Origin: Subtercola sp. PAMC28395
Lineage (GTDB): Bacteria > Actinomycetota > Actinomycetes > Actinomycetales > Microbacteriaceae
NCBI RefSeq assembly: GCF_018889995.1
Contig: NZ_CP076547.1
Span: forward strand, 1,612,001 to 1,676,000
Length of the DNA: 64,000 nucleotides
Direction of reading: 5' to 3'
The translations under genes and the position numbers were made by a program. Position 1 is the first letter of the stretch, and the number at the start of each line of letters is the position of its first letter. Shown one piece after another: positions 8,466 through 17,472 of this stretch. The notes beneath the pieces are model-generated. The model searched no databases and was not told the DNA's origin. It worked only from the letters and a program-made list of their open reading frames with translations.

Positions 8466-9119
8466 TCACCGGGCTTCGGCGTGCAGCCAGGCCTGTGCTC
8501 TCTCGATCTCCTCGGCGGTGATGCCGTGGCCGCCCCCGCGAGTGACCCGCTCGACGCCGGCACCCACCCGAAGCAATTCTCTATCGAGCCGATCGACCGA
8601 CGATGACGGCGCCATCGGGTCGGACTCTCCGTTCAGCAGCAGTAGTCGGGAATTCGGAAGCGGCGAAGGGAGCCCTCGGTCGCCGAGAGGGTACATCCCA
8701 GAGAACGCCATGGCGCGGGTCACGGTCTCGGAGTGCAGAACGGCGAGGGCGAGGGCGATGTTCGCGCCGTTCGAGAAGCCGACCGCAATGAGGGGCCGAG
8801 CATCCATCTCGGTTGAGCCCAGACTGTATTCGTGCCGCGCCCAGATGACGAACTCGGCGAGTTCACCCGCTCTCGCGATCACGTCGTCGACGTCGAACTG
8901 GCCCTCACCGAAGCGGCGGAACCACCGACCGGCACCGTTCTCGCTCACCCTTCCACGGGGAGAAAGAACGGCTGCCTCGGGGTCGATGGCAGCAGCGAGT
9001 GACAGGATTTCACGCTCGGTGCTGCCCGTGCCGTGGAGCATGAGGAGGATAGGCGCGTTGTTCTCACTCCCGGCGGGCCGGTAGACGTGCGGCCACGCCG
9101 AGAGTTCTCCGGCATCCAT
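8466..9119 (-). CDS. Alpha/beta-hydrolase, MhqD-like carboxylesterase
   Basis: A 217-residue protein read from ATG 9119. An upstream in-frame start would run into the preceding gene. It has LHGTGS (oxyanion turn), a GFSNGANIA nucleophile elbow, a GESDPM acid loop and a GGGHGIT histidine. This is the phospholipase/carboxylesterase group that includes Bacillus MhqD. It begins 5 bp after the stop of the glyoxalase-type dioxygenase gene, so the two are one transcript. In Bacillus, MhqD and MhqO are induced together by quinones and catechols; an analogous detoxification role here is inference from gene order plus family. Confidence 0.82.
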   Translation of the reverse strand: MDAGELSAWPHVYRPAGSENNAPILLMLHGTGSTEREILSLAAAIDPEAAVLSPRGRVSENGAGRWFRRFGEGQFDVDDVIARAGELAEFVIWARHEYSLGSTEMDARPLIAVGFSNGANIALALAVLHSETVTRAMAFSGMYPLGDRGLPSPLPNSRLLLLNGESDPMAPSSSVDRLDRELLRVGAGVERVTRGGGHGITAEEIERAQAWLHAEAR

Positions 9120-9124
9120 CACCG

Positions 9125-10129
9125 CTACGCCCCCGCAGAAAGTGAATCGCTGAGCCCAGAATCGTTCAGCTCCGGGTTGTTCTCGGCGGGCAGCGTCACC
9201 GGGATGACGGAGTGCTCGATCGCCTCGCGCGACGGCTCGAGCCACGGCGGCAGTTTCAGGCTGCGGCCCAGTTCGAGCAGCGGTTCGTCGATTTCGAACC
9301 CGGGGGTGTCTGTGGCGATCTCGAAGAGAACGCCACCCGGCTCGCGAAAGTAGATCGAGGTGAAGTATTGGCGGTCGAGAATCTGGGTGACCTCATAGCC
9401 GTGGTCGACGAGTTGCTCGCGCCAGAGCTGCTGGGTCTGGTGGTCGGGCACGCGGAATGCGATGTGGTGAACGGTTCCGCCGGCGGTCAGGCCGTACTGT
9501 GCGGTGGGCTCGGCGATCACGTCGACGATGTGCCCAGCGACCTCGGAGCCACCGGCCGAGAAGCGCAGGCGGTTGCCCTGCTCAGACACGAGGGACATGC
9601 CGAGCTCTTCGGTCAGCACGCGTGCGGTGCCGGTCGGGTCGTTCACGGTCAGAACAGAGGAGTGCTGGCCGCGAACCGCGAACTCGGCGGGTACGGATGC
9701 TGAATCCCACGGGTCGCGAGGGTCGACGATGCTCGAGGCCACCAGGTCGAGTTGCAGGCCGTCGGGGTCGCGCAGCGAGAGACGTTCTTCGGCCTGGTTC
9801 TCGGTGGTGACCGTGGACTCGACGCCGAGCCCGGCGAAGTGCGACTTCCACCAGCCGATGCTTCCGGCAGGAACCGAGAAGGCTGTGCTGGTCGACTGGC
9901 CCGCACCGATTCGGCCGGGGCGGATGCCCTTCCATGGGAAGAAGGTCATCAGCGAACCGGGCCGGCCGGCGTCGTCGCCGTAGTAGAGGTGGTACGTGCT
10001 CGGGTCGTCGAAGTTGACCGTCTTCTTCACGAGCCTGAGGCCGAGGCCGGTGATGTAGAAGTCGATGTTCTTCTGGGGGTCGCCGCCGATCGCGGTGACG
10101 TGGTGCAATCCGGAGGTCTCGGCAGTCAT
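9125..10129 (-). CDS. Ring-cleaving dioxygenase, MhqO-like glyoxalase/VOC protein
   Basis: A 334-residue protein with two VOC (vicinal oxygen chelate) modules. It begins near GLHHVTAIGGDPQKNIDFY, and a second module carries VHHIAFRVPD and YFREPGGVLFEIATD, which supply the metal-binding His and Glu residues. ATG 10129 is chosen because AGGAG sits just upstream; an ATG six codons earlier lacks one. Members such as Bacillus MhqO/MhqA are hydroquinone-type ring-cleaving dioxygenases. The esterase gene follows 5 bp downstream. The upstream gap holds a perfect 9-bp-arm palindrome that could bind a quinone-sensing regulator. Substrate not shown by the sequence. Confidence 0.85.
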   Translation of the reverse strand: MTAETSGLHHVTAIGGDPQKNIDFYITGLGLRLVKKTVNFDDPSTYHLYYGDDAGRPGSLMTFFPWKGIRPGRIGAGQSTSTAFSVPAGSIGWWKSHFAGLGVESTVTTENQAEERLSLRDPDGLQLDLVASSIVDPRDPWDSASVPAEFAVRGQHSSVLTVNDPTGTARVLTEELGMSLVSEQGNRLRFSAGGSEVAGHIVDVIAEPTAQYGLTAGGTVHHIAFRVPDHQTQQLWREQLVDHGYEVTQILDRQYFTSIYFREPGGVLFEIATDTPGFEIDEPLLELGRSLKLPPWLEPSREAIEHSVIPVTLPAENNPELNDSGLSDSLSAGA

Positions 10130-10206
10130 GGTGTTCTCCTGTTTCATGAACGACGGTTGGTTATTTATGCAAACGCATTGAATCTGAGATTATTCCCGCA
10201 ACGTGA

Positions 10207-10228
10207 CATGACCACTATCGTGGTCATG
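10207..10228. promoter_or_regulatory. Perfect 22-bp palindrome, candidate operator
   Basis: CATGACCAC (10207-10215), spacer TATC, GTGGTCATG (10220-10228). It lies between the divergent MhqO-like and glutaminase genes, 17 bp before the glutaminase start. A second smaller palindrome, ATGC-AAAC-GCAT, is at 10167-10178, nearer the MhqO-like gene. Its size and symmetry suit a MarR- or TetR-type dimer; no regulator gene is adjacent. Confidence 0.6.
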
Positions 10229-10244
10229 AAAGTGGGGCACTGAC

Positions 10245-11240
10245 ATGAGCACCGAACTCGATCCCGACAACACCCGCCCGCCCCGACCGCGGGTATCGAC
10301 GGGCGTCCTGCCGTCGATCGCAGAGGTCACCGCGCTTCTCGAAGAGGCCCACGAACGATACCTGCACCTGGATGAGGGCGATGTCGCCGACTACATTCCC
10401 TCGCTCGGTGAGGCCGACCCGTCGCTGTTCGGCATCAGCGTGTGCGGGGTGAACGGCGGCATCAGCAGTGTCGGTGACGCGCTGCGTGAGTTCAGCATCC
10501 AGTCGATTTCGAAGGTGTTCGTCTTCGCCCTCGTGTGTCAGCACAGCGGGCACGATGCGGTGTCACGGCTCGTCGGGGTGAACAGCACAGGCCTGCCGTT
10601 CAACTCGGTCATGGCGGTCGAGCTCAACGGTGGCAACCCGATGAACCCCCTGGTGAACGCTGGAGCGCTCGCGACCACGAGCCTGGTGCCGGGCGCCGAC
10701 GCCGACGAGAAGTGGGCGTTCATCAAGCAGGGGCTGTCGGCGTTCGCGGGTCGCCCACTCGAGCTGGATCAGGCAACGTACGAATCAGAGACCGCGACCA
10801 ACCAGCGCAATATGGCCATCGCGCGTCTGCTTCAGAGCTACGGGCGCATGAACTTCGACCCCCTTGTGACGACCGAGGTGTACACAAAACAGTGCTCGTT
10901 GCTCGTCTCGGCGCGCGATCTGGCGATCATGGCCGCCACCCTGGCCTGCGGGGGAGTGAACCCGGTCACCGGCCTTCGCGTCGTCGATGCCCGGGTGGCG
11001 AGGGACACGCTCTCGGTCATGGCGACGGCCGGCCTCTACGAGCTGTCTGGCGATTGGCTCTTCGAGGTCGGGATCCCGGCGAAGAGCGGCGTTTCGGGCG
11101 GTATTGTCGCTGTCTCGCCGGGCAAGGGCGGGCTCGGCACGTACTCACCCCGGCTCGACCCCGCGGGCAACAGCGTTCGTGGGCAGCGCACCGCGCGCTT
11201 CCTCTCCACCGCCCTGGGGCTCGACATCTTCGCTTCGTGA
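10245..11240 (+). CDS. glsA: Glutaminase A
   Basis: A 331-residue serine-dependent glutaminase that hydrolyses L-glutamine to glutamate and ammonia in the cytoplasm. The SxxK catalytic motif of the beta-lactamase-like fold is SISK at about 87-90. Other family blocks are GLPFNSVMAVEL, NPLVNAGA, the ETATNQRNMAIA motif, MATAGLYE, and the late GIPAKSGVSGGI. Length fits the single-domain bacterial form. No STAS or cyclic-nucleotide domain is attached. The gene starts 17 bp after a 22-bp palindrome shared with the divergent MhqO-like gene. Confidence 0.95.
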   Translation: MSTELDPDNTRPPRPRVSTGVLPSIAEVTALLEEAHERYLHLDEGDVADYIPSLGEADPSLFGISVCGVNGGISSVGDALREFSIQSISKVFVFALVCQHSGHDAVSRLVGVNSTGLPFNSVMAVELNGGNPMNPLVNAGALATTSLVPGADADEKWAFIKQGLSAFAGRPLELDQATYESETATNQRNMAIARLLQSYGRMNFDPLVTTEVYTKQCSLLVSARDLAIMAATLACGGVNPVTGLRVVDARVARDTLSVMATAGLYELSGDWLFEVGIPAKSGVSGGIVAVSPGKGGLGTYSPRLDPAGNSVRGQRTARFLSTALGLDIFAS

Positions 11241-11315
11241 GTGTGCTTCTGATCAGGTCAGGGCTTCTTCTTCCCGAGGGGCGCAGCATCGTTTCAGCGG
11301 CGTAGCATTACATGG

Positions 11316-12716
11316 ATGATGCCCCCTACCTCGTCCATGCCCACACCCGCAACGGTCGGCGAGCTCCGCTCTTCGGGGCACGTCTACAAGACGCTGCGAG
11401 CAGAAATCCGTGACAACCTCCTCGATGCCCTTCGGGAGGGCCGGGATCCGTGGCCCGGGCTCCACGGGTTCGAATCGACCGTCATCCCGCAGCTCGAACG
11501 GGCGCTGATCGCAGGGCACGACATCGTGCTGCTCGGCGAGCGTGGGCAGGGTAAGACCCGCCTGCTCCGAACGCTCAGCGGGCTGCTCGACGAGTGGTCG
11601 CCGGTCATCGAGGGCTCAGAGCTCGGCGAACACCCGTTCGAGCCCATCACCTCGCAGAGCATTCGCCGGGCATCCGAATTGGGCGACGAGCTGCCGATCA
11701 CGTGGCGCAGTCGCAACGAGCGGTACTTCGAGAAGCTCGCTACTCCCGACACGAGTGTGGCCGACCTGATCGGTGACGTCGACCCGATGAAGGTCGCTGA
11801 GGGGCGGAGTCTCGGAGACCCCGAGACGATCCACTTCGGTCTCATTCCGCGAAGCCACCGCGGGATCGTCGCGATCAACGAGTTGCCCGACCTCGCAGAG
11901 CGTATTCAGGTGGCGATGCTGAACGTGATGGAGGAGCGCGACATCCAGATTCGCGGCTACGTGCTGCGACTGCCGCTCGACGTGCTCGTCATGGCCAGCG
12001 CGAACCCCGAGGACTACACGAACCGCGGCCGCATCATCACGCCGCTCAAAGACCGGTTCGGCGCCGAGATCCGCACGCACTACCCGATGGAACTCGTCGA
12101 CGAGGTGGCGGTCATCCGGCAGGAAGCGGAGCTCGTCGCTGACGTGCCCGACTATCTCGTCGAGATCCTGGCGCGATTCACGCGTGCGCTCCGCGGTTCG
12201 AATGCGGTCGACCAGCGCAGTGGGGTGAGTGCGCGCTTCGCTATTGCGGGTGCGGAGACCATCGCGGCTGCGGCGCTTCACCGCGCGACCCGCCAGGGTG
12301 AGAACGAGGCGGTCGCGAGACCCGTCGACCTCGAAACGGCGGTCGACGTTCTCGGCGGCAAGATCGAGTTCGAATCGGGCGAAGAGGGGCGCGAAGACGA
12401 GATTCTCGACCATCTGCTGCGCACGGCTACGGCCGAGGCCGTCAGGGCGCACTTTCGGGGCCTTGATTTCGGCCCGCTCGTGAGCGCGATCGAAAGCGGC
12501 GTCATGGTGACGACGGGCGAGCAGGTTTCGGCGCGCGACTTTCTCGCCGGGCTGCCGTCACTGGGGGAGTCGCCGCTCTACGACGAGATCGGCGAACGAC
12601 TCGGTGCGACGAACGACGGGCAACGGGCGGGAGCTATCGAATTGGCGCTCGAGGGCCTCTACCTGGCGCGCAAGCTGAGCAAGGAGAGCGGCGGGGGAGA
12701 GACGATCTATGGCTAG
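11316..12716 (+). CDS. MoxR/ChlI-type AAA+ ATPase
   Basis: A 466-residue AAA+ protein related to the magnesium-chelatase I subunit and MoxR. Walker A is GERGQGKT (about 74-81). The Walker B region reads GIVAINELPDL, with Asn-Glu instead of Asp-Glu. A sensor-1-like MASANPEDYTNRGRII and an arginine-rich lid follow. The next gene encodes a VWA-domain protein and overlaps it by 8 bp, the classic MoxR/VWA arrangement in which the ATPase remodels or loads metal into a VWA partner. No tetrapyrrole genes are near, so chlorophyll synthesis is not implied. The start is uncertain because no clear ribosome-binding site precedes the ATG pair at 11316/11319. Confidence 0.88.
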   Translation: MMPPTSSMPTPATVGELRSSGHVYKTLRAEIRDNLLDALREGRDPWPGLHGFESTVIPQLERALIAGHDIVLLGERGQGKTRLLRTLSGLLDEWSPVIEGSELGEHPFEPITSQSIRRASELGDELPITWRSRNERYFEKLATPDTSVADLIGDVDPMKVAEGRSLGDPETIHFGLIPRSHRGIVAINELPDLAERIQVAMLNVMEERDIQIRGYVLRLPLDVLVMASANPEDYTNRGRIITPLKDRFGAEIRTHYPMELVDEVAVIRQEAELVADVPDYLVEILARFTRALRGSNAVDQRSGVSARFAIAGAETIAAAALHRATRQGENEAVARPVDLETAVDVLGGKIEFESGEEGREDEILDHLLRTATAEAVRAHFRGLDFGPLVSAIESGVMVTTGEQVSARDFLAGLPSLGESPLYDEIGERLGATNDGQRAGAIELALEGLYLARKLSKESGGGETIYG

Positions 12717-14781
12717 GGCCAACCGCCGCCTCACGCATGACGCACGGTACGGCAAGTACGTCGACGGGCCGGACCCCCTGGCGCCGCCGGTCGACCTGGC
12801 CGAGGCGCTGGAGGCGATCGGTGAAGACGTGATGGCCGGTTCGTCCCCCGAGCGCGCACTCAACGAATTCCTTCGGCGGGGTGGCGCGAACCAGGCCGGG
12901 CTCGACGATCTGGCGCGGCGTGTTGCCGAGCGTCGCAGGGAGCTCGCCCAGAAGCACAACCTCGACGGCACCCTGCAGCAGATCAGAGAACTCCTCGACA
13001 AGGCGGTGCTGGCCGAGCGCAAACAACTCGCACGCGATGCGTCGATGGATGATGGCGACCGGGCCCTCGCAGAGATGCAGCTCGACGCGCTCCCCCCGTC
13101 TCCCGCCGCAGCCGTCAGCGAACTGAGCGACTACCAATGGCACAGCAGCGAGGCCCGCGCGGAGTTCGAGAAGATCAAGGACCTCCTGGGCAGGGAGATG
13201 CTCGACCAGCGCTTCGCCGGCATGAAGAAGGCACTCGAGAACGCGACGGAGGCCGACCGCGAGGCGATCAACGCCATGCTCGCCGATCTCAATGAGCTGC
13301 TCGATGCGCACAAGCGCGGCGAAGACACACCCGAGCAGTTCGACGACTTCATGGCCAAGCACGGCGAGTTCTTCCCGGAGAACCCCGGCACCGTCGACGA
13401 GCTCATCGATGCGCTGGCCGAGCGGGCCGCCGCCGCCCAGCGCATGCGCAACTCCATGACCCAGGAGCAGCGTGACGAGCTCGATGCCCTTGCCCAGCAG
13501 GCGTTCGGCTCGCCCGAGCTGATGCAGTCGCTCGCCCAGCTCGACGACAACCTCCAGTCGTTGCGCCCGGGGGAGAACTGGAGTGGGTCTGAGCGCATGA
13601 ACGGCGAGCAGGGCCTCGGTCTAGGGGACGGAACGGGCGTCTTTCAGAGCATCGCCGATCTCGACGAGCTCTCTGAGCAGTTGTCGCAGTCCTACAACGG
13701 GTCGCAACTCGACGATCTCGACCTCGACAAACTCTCGCGGCAACTCGGCGATGAAGCGACAATGGATGCCCGGGCCTTACAGCAGCTCGAAAAGGCCCTT
13801 CGCGATTCTGGCACCCTGAAGCGCGGCACCGACGGCAAGCTCAAGCTCAGCCCCAAGGCCATGCGCCAGCTCGGCAAGGCGCTTCTGCGCGATGTCGCCG
13901 ACAGGATGTCGGGCCGCCAGGGCAACCGCGACCTGCGCCAGGCCGGGGCCGCTGGCGATCGTTCGGGCGCGACCCGCGAGTGGGCCTTCGGCGACACCGA
14001 GCCGTGGGACGTCACCCGAACCATCACGAACGCGTTGACGCGCACGGCGGGGGAGCGGGGACCATCGGGCTCGAGCTCGACGGTGCGCATCGAAGTCGGC
14101 GACGTTGAAGTGCAGGAGACGGAGGCACGCACCCAGGCGTGCGTCGCGCTACTCGTCGACACCTCGTTCTCGATGGCGATGGATGGCCGCTGGGTTCCCA
14201 TGAAGCGCACCGCGCTTGCCCTGCACACGCTCATCACAAGTCGGTTCCGCGGGGACGACCTGCAGCTGATCGGTTTCGGTCGTCACGCTGAAGTCATGGA
14301 CATCGAACAACTCACGGGCCTCGATGCTATGTGGGACAAGGGCACCAACCTGCACCACGCGCTGCTGCTGGCGAATCGGCACTTCCGTAAGCATCCGAAT
14401 GCCCAGCCGGTGCTGCTCATCGTCACCGACGGGGAACCGACCTCGCATCTGGAGCCCAACGGCGAGGTGTACTTCAACTACCCGCCCGACCCCGTGACGG
14501 TGGCGTATTCCGTTCGCGAACTCGACAACTCCACGCGCCTGGGCGCCCAGACGACGTTCTTCAGGCTCGGCGACGACCCCGGGCTCGCCCGATTCATCGA
14601 TTCGATGGCCCGGCGCGCGGGGGGAATGGTCGTCGCCCCCGAACTCGACGACCTCGGTGCGGCTGTGGTGAGTTCCTACCTCGGTTCGAGGCGCGGGCCA
14701 GCTGGCGGTTCCGGTTCTGGTGGGGGTACCTCGGGCTTCGACGAGATGTTCGGCAGAGGCTGGGGTCGCTGGGCTGATTAG
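12709..14781 (+). CDS. VWA-domain protein, partner of the MoxR-like ATPase
   Basis: A 690-residue protein. The first about 400 residues are highly charged, with several helical coiled-coil-like stretches rich in Glu, Arg, Lys and Gln. The C-terminal VWA domain (about 470-665) carries the metal-ion adhesion site DTSFSM, with Asp484, Ser486 and Ser488. Later MIDAS residues are likely in GTNLHH and VTDGEPTSH. No signal peptide is present, so it is cytoplasmic. It overlaps the ATPase gene by 8 bp, so the two are translationally coupled. It is larger than a ChlD subunit's VWA half and lacks an AAA domain. Function of this pair in Actinobacteria is not established. Confidence 0.87.
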   Translation: MARANRRLTHDARYGKYVDGPDPLAPPVDLAEALEAIGEDVMAGSSPERALNEFLRRGGANQAGLDDLARRVAERRRELAQKHNLDGTLQQIRELLDKAVLAERKQLARDASMDDGDRALAEMQLDALPPSPAAAVSELSDYQWHSSEARAEFEKIKDLLGREMLDQRFAGMKKALENATEADREAINAMLADLNELLDAHKRGEDTPEQFDDFMAKHGEFFPENPGTVDELIDALAERAAAAQRMRNSMTQEQRDELDALAQQAFGSPELMQSLAQLDDNLQSLRPGENWSGSERMNGEQGLGLGDGTGVFQSIADLDELSEQLSQSYNGSQLDDLDLDKLSRQLGDEATMDARALQQLEKALRDSGTLKRGTDGKLKLSPKAMRQLGKALLRDVADRMSGRQGNRDLRQAGAAGDRSGATREWAFGDTEPWDVTRTITNALTRTAGERGPSGSSSTVRIEVGDVEVQETEARTQACVALLVDTSFSMAMDGRWVPMKRTALALHTLITSRFRGDDLQLIGFGRHAEVMDIEQLTGLDAMWDKGTNLHHALLLANRHFRKHPNAQPVLLIVTDGEPTSHLEPNGEVYFNYPPDPVTVAYSVRELDNSTRLGAQTTFFRLGDDPGLARFIDSMARRAGGMVVAPELDDLGAAVVSSYLGSRRGPAGGSGSGGGTSGFDEMFGRGWGRWAD

Positions 14782-14808
14782 CCAGCCAGCCAGCAAGCCA
14801 GCCAGCCG
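14781..14808. repeat. Seven tandem GCCA tetramers filling a convergent gap
   Basis: Units read GCCA x3, GCAA, GCCA x2, GCCG. The array starts on the last base of the VWA gene's stop codon and ends one base before the stop of the convergent monooxygenase gene, so it is the entire gap between them. Confidence 0.85.
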
Positions 14809-16191
14809 TCAGTCTTCACCGAACGCCGCCCGCCGCAGTGCTCTCGCCGGATGCTCGTCGGGCAGGTGGGGCCCGTTGCCCGGGAACACCTTCTCGCGCA
14901 GGGTGCCCGGAGCATACGACTCCTGCATGAGGCCCCGGCGTCGCAGCTCGGGGCTGACGTGTTCCACGAAATCCTCGAAGGTTCCCGGTGAGACAACGTA
15001 CTGCACGTTCATGCCGTCGATGCCGGCATCCTGCCACTTCTCGAGGTGATCGACGATCTGCTCCGGGGTTCCGACGATGCGCTGGTTGCCGTACCAGCGA
15101 ACGAGTTCGCCGATCGTAAAGTGCGGATTCGGCGACACCCTGATGAGTTCGGCGACGATTCCCGTCGTACCCTCGGGTCGCTTGGCGATCTCGAAGATGG
15201 GCTCGGCAGGGTCGAGGGTGCTGAAGTCGTAGTCGAGAAAGACGCTCTGCTTGGCGAGGTTGGCCTCGATGTTCTGAAAGTCGGTGATCTCCTCGTGCAG
15301 GCGCTGTGCCTCCTCCTCTGTGCTGCCGACGACGAACCCGAGAATGCCGAAGAGTTTGACGTTGTTCGGCGAGCGGCCGTGCCGGGCAGCGGCAGCACGA
15401 ACATCCCGAACCACTGGCGCTGCCTCCTCTGGCGAGAGCGCATTGATGAACAGGCCCTCCGCGTTGCGACCGGCGTAGTCGCGCCCGCGCGGTGAAACCC
15501 CTGCCTGCATCAGAAAGGGTGTGCGCTGTGGCGATGGTTCGCTGAGGTGCGGCCCGACGACGTCGTAGTACGGCCCAACGTGATTGATCTCATGGATCTT
15601 CGACGCGTCGCTGTACTGTCGAAGGGCCGCGTTGCGTACCACGGCATCGTCTTCCCAGCTCGCCTCCCAGAGTTTGTAGACCACCTCGATGAAATCGTCT
15701 GCGCGGGCGTACCGGTCGCCGTGGTCTGGTAGCCCGCCGAACCCGAGGTTTCGGCCGGCCCCGGGGAGGAACGTGGTGACGATGTTCCAGGAGATCCGCC
15801 CGCGCGTGAGGTGGTCGAGGGTCGACATCTTGCGCGCGAATGAATACGGTGGCTCCTGCAGGATGTTCTGCGTCAGCACAAACCCGAGGTCTCTCGTGGC
15901 ATAGGCCAGAGCGGGAATGAGTTCGCCCGGGTCGTTGATCGGGAACTGCATCCCGCTGAAGACTGCGGCATCGCGCGACGATCCGAAGGTGTCATACGGA
16001 GCGAGCACATCGGCGAAAAACAGCGTGTCGAAGTGCCCGCGTTCCAGCAGCTGGGCGATATCGACCCAGTAGTCGATGTTGTTGTACTCGAGTTGCCGAC
16101 TTCCCGGCCAGGCCCACATTCCCTGGTCATGGTGCGACGCCGCGAACATGTTGAAAGCATTGAAGATCATGCGTGGCCGTTGTGGAGGCAT
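14809..16191 (-). CDS. LLM-class FMN-dependent monooxygenase (NtaA/SnaA/DszA group)
   Basis: A 460-residue TIM-barrel flavin monooxygenase. Family marks include the early WAWPGS segment, FFADVLAPYD, LTRGRISWNIVT, the SPQRTPFLMQAGVSPRGRD block that binds reduced FMN, and the late GTPEQIVDHLEKW. Group members are two-component enzymes oxidising nitrilotriacetate, dibenzothiophene sulfone, alkanesulfones or similar molecules, and need an external FMN reductase, none of which is adjacent. It starts 3 bp after the DszC-like gene's stop, so the two are one operon. Together they suggest oxidation of an organosulfur or N-containing nutrient. An alternative ATG seven codons downstream is possible. Confidence 0.88.
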   Translation of the reverse strand: MPPQRPRMIFNAFNMFAASHHDQGMWAWPGSRQLEYNNIDYWVDIAQLLERGHFDTLFFADVLAPYDTFGSSRDAAVFSGMQFPINDPGELIPALAYATRDLGFVLTQNILQEPPYSFARKMSTLDHLTRGRISWNIVTTFLPGAGRNLGFGGLPDHGDRYARADDFIEVVYKLWEASWEDDAVVRNAALRQYSDASKIHEINHVGPYYDVVGPHLSEPSPQRTPFLMQAGVSPRGRDYAGRNAEGLFINALSPEEAAPVVRDVRAAAARHGRSPNNVKLFGILGFVVGSTEEEAQRLHEEITDFQNIEANLAKQSVFLDYDFSTLDPAEPIFEIAKRPEGTTGIVAELIRVSPNPHFTIGELVRWYGNQRIVGTPEQIVDHLEKWQDAGIDGMNVQYVVSPGTFEDFVEHVSPELRRRGLMQESYAPGTLREKVFPGNGPHLPDEHPARALRRAAFGED

Positions 16192-16194
16192 CGC

Positions 16195-17430
16195 TCAGTT
16201 GCTTTCGACGTCAGTCACACCGAATACAGCTCTGCCTATCTCGCCCGCGAGCACCTCGGTCGAGTACGCCATCAACTGGCCCGCCTGGGCATCACGCAGG
16301 TGCCGCTGGATCGGCGAGGTCTTCAGGAATCCGGATGCCCCACCCACCCTCACGCCGAGCTGGGCCACCTCGACCGCGATCTTGTTCGCGAGGTATTTCG
16401 CTCGCGAGAGGTTACCGAAGAAGGCCGGCACGCCCTGGTCTGCCTGCCACAGGGTCTGCCGGATGAACGCCCGCACCGATTCGAGCCGGCTCTGCACTTC
16501 GGCCACCTCGAACTGCAGCCACTGCTGGTGGCTGAGCGGCTTGCCGAGAATCATGCGGTTCGTCGCATGCTGGATGATCGCCCCCAGCGCCGCGTCGGCG
16601 ATGCCCAGCGAGATCATCGGCAGCCCGGCAGGAATCACGGCGAAATCAGTGAACAGTGGAGCGCGCCCACGCTGGCTCACTCTCAGCACCGTGTTGTTGA
16701 ACGAGAGCAGCTGGCTTCGCGTGGCCCGGAGCCCGAGCGTGTCCCAGATCGGGATGATCGTGACCGACTCATCCGGGGCCACACCGAAGAACGTGGGCTC
16801 GCCGTCGACCAGCGCGTTGACGAGCAGGTAGTCCGCGATCTCGCTTCCTGACACGAATCGCTTGGCCCCATCGAGTGCCCAGCCGCCGTCGACCGGGAGC
16901 GCTTCCTGCTGTGGATTCAGGAACTTGTTGCCGCTGGTCGGTTCTGAGAGAGCATTCGAGAATCGCTTGCCTGAACGCAGCTCGTCGGCATAGAACGCAC
17001 CGAGCGTCTCCTGGGTCAGTTGCGCGAGACTCACGCCTGCCCCCGAATGCATAGTGAAGATCGTGCCAGTGGACGGGTCAGCTTCGCAGATCATCCGCAC
17101 GATCTCGCCGAAGGCCTGGTAGCTCAGCCCTCGACCGCCGAGATTCTTCGGAAGAACTGCCTCGGAGAGACCTGCGTCGTGAAGCGCCTTCAGATTGTCG
17201 ACCGCGATTTCGGCCTTGTCGTCATACTCGGCTGCCGTGGTGGCGAAGCCGGCGCACAAAGCTCCTACTGCGTCGATGAGGTCGTTCTCCCACGAGGCAA
17301 CGGCAAAGGGTGTCTCAGCGAGGGCGATCGTGGGGCTGAGTGCGGGCTGGTTGTCGGAACTTGGCACAGTCCGATCATCCGGGGTGATGTGACGCGCTTC
17401 TTTTCCATTTCGTGGCCAGCGTGTAAACAC
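16195..17430 (-). CDS. Acyl-CoA dehydrogenase-fold flavin monooxygenase (DszC/SfnC-like)
   Basis: Up to 411 residues with the acyl-CoA dehydrogenase fold. The N-terminal helical domain has VLPKNLGGRGLSYQAFGEIVRMIC in two blocks. The middle beta-domain contains ALSEPTSGNKF and WALDGAKRFVSGSEIADYLL. The C-terminal helical domain ends in VGGASGFLKTSPIQRHLRD, close to DszC/SfnC enzymes that use reduced flavin and oxygen instead of acyl-CoA. No catalytic Glu typical of true dehydrogenases is evident. The start is uncertain: GTG 17430 gives this length, while a GTG at 17367 gives about 390 residues and a more typical N terminus. Co-transcribed with the FMN monooxygenase gene. Confidence 0.83.
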   Translation of the reverse strand: MFTRWPRNGKEARHITPDDRTVPSSDNQPALSPTIALAETPFAVASWENDLIDAVGALCAGFATTAAEYDDKAEIAVDNLKALHDAGLSEAVLPKNLGGRGLSYQAFGEIVRMICEADPSTGTIFTMHSGAGVSLAQLTQETLGAFYADELRSGKRFSNALSEPTSGNKFLNPQQEALPVDGGWALDGAKRFVSGSEIADYLLVNALVDGEPTFFGVAPDESVTIIPIWDTLGLRATRSQLLSFNNTVLRVSQRGRAPLFTDFAVIPAGLPMISLGIADAALGAIIQHATNRMILGKPLSHQQWLQFEVAEVQSRLESVRAFIRQTLWQADQGVPAFFGNLSRAKYLANKIAVEVAQLGVRVGGASGFLKTSPIQRHLRDAQAGQLMAYSTEVLAGEIGRAVFGVTDVESN

Positions 17431-17472
17431 CGGCCGGATTCGGACCGCCCGCTTGCGGTGGGGCCAAGCCCG

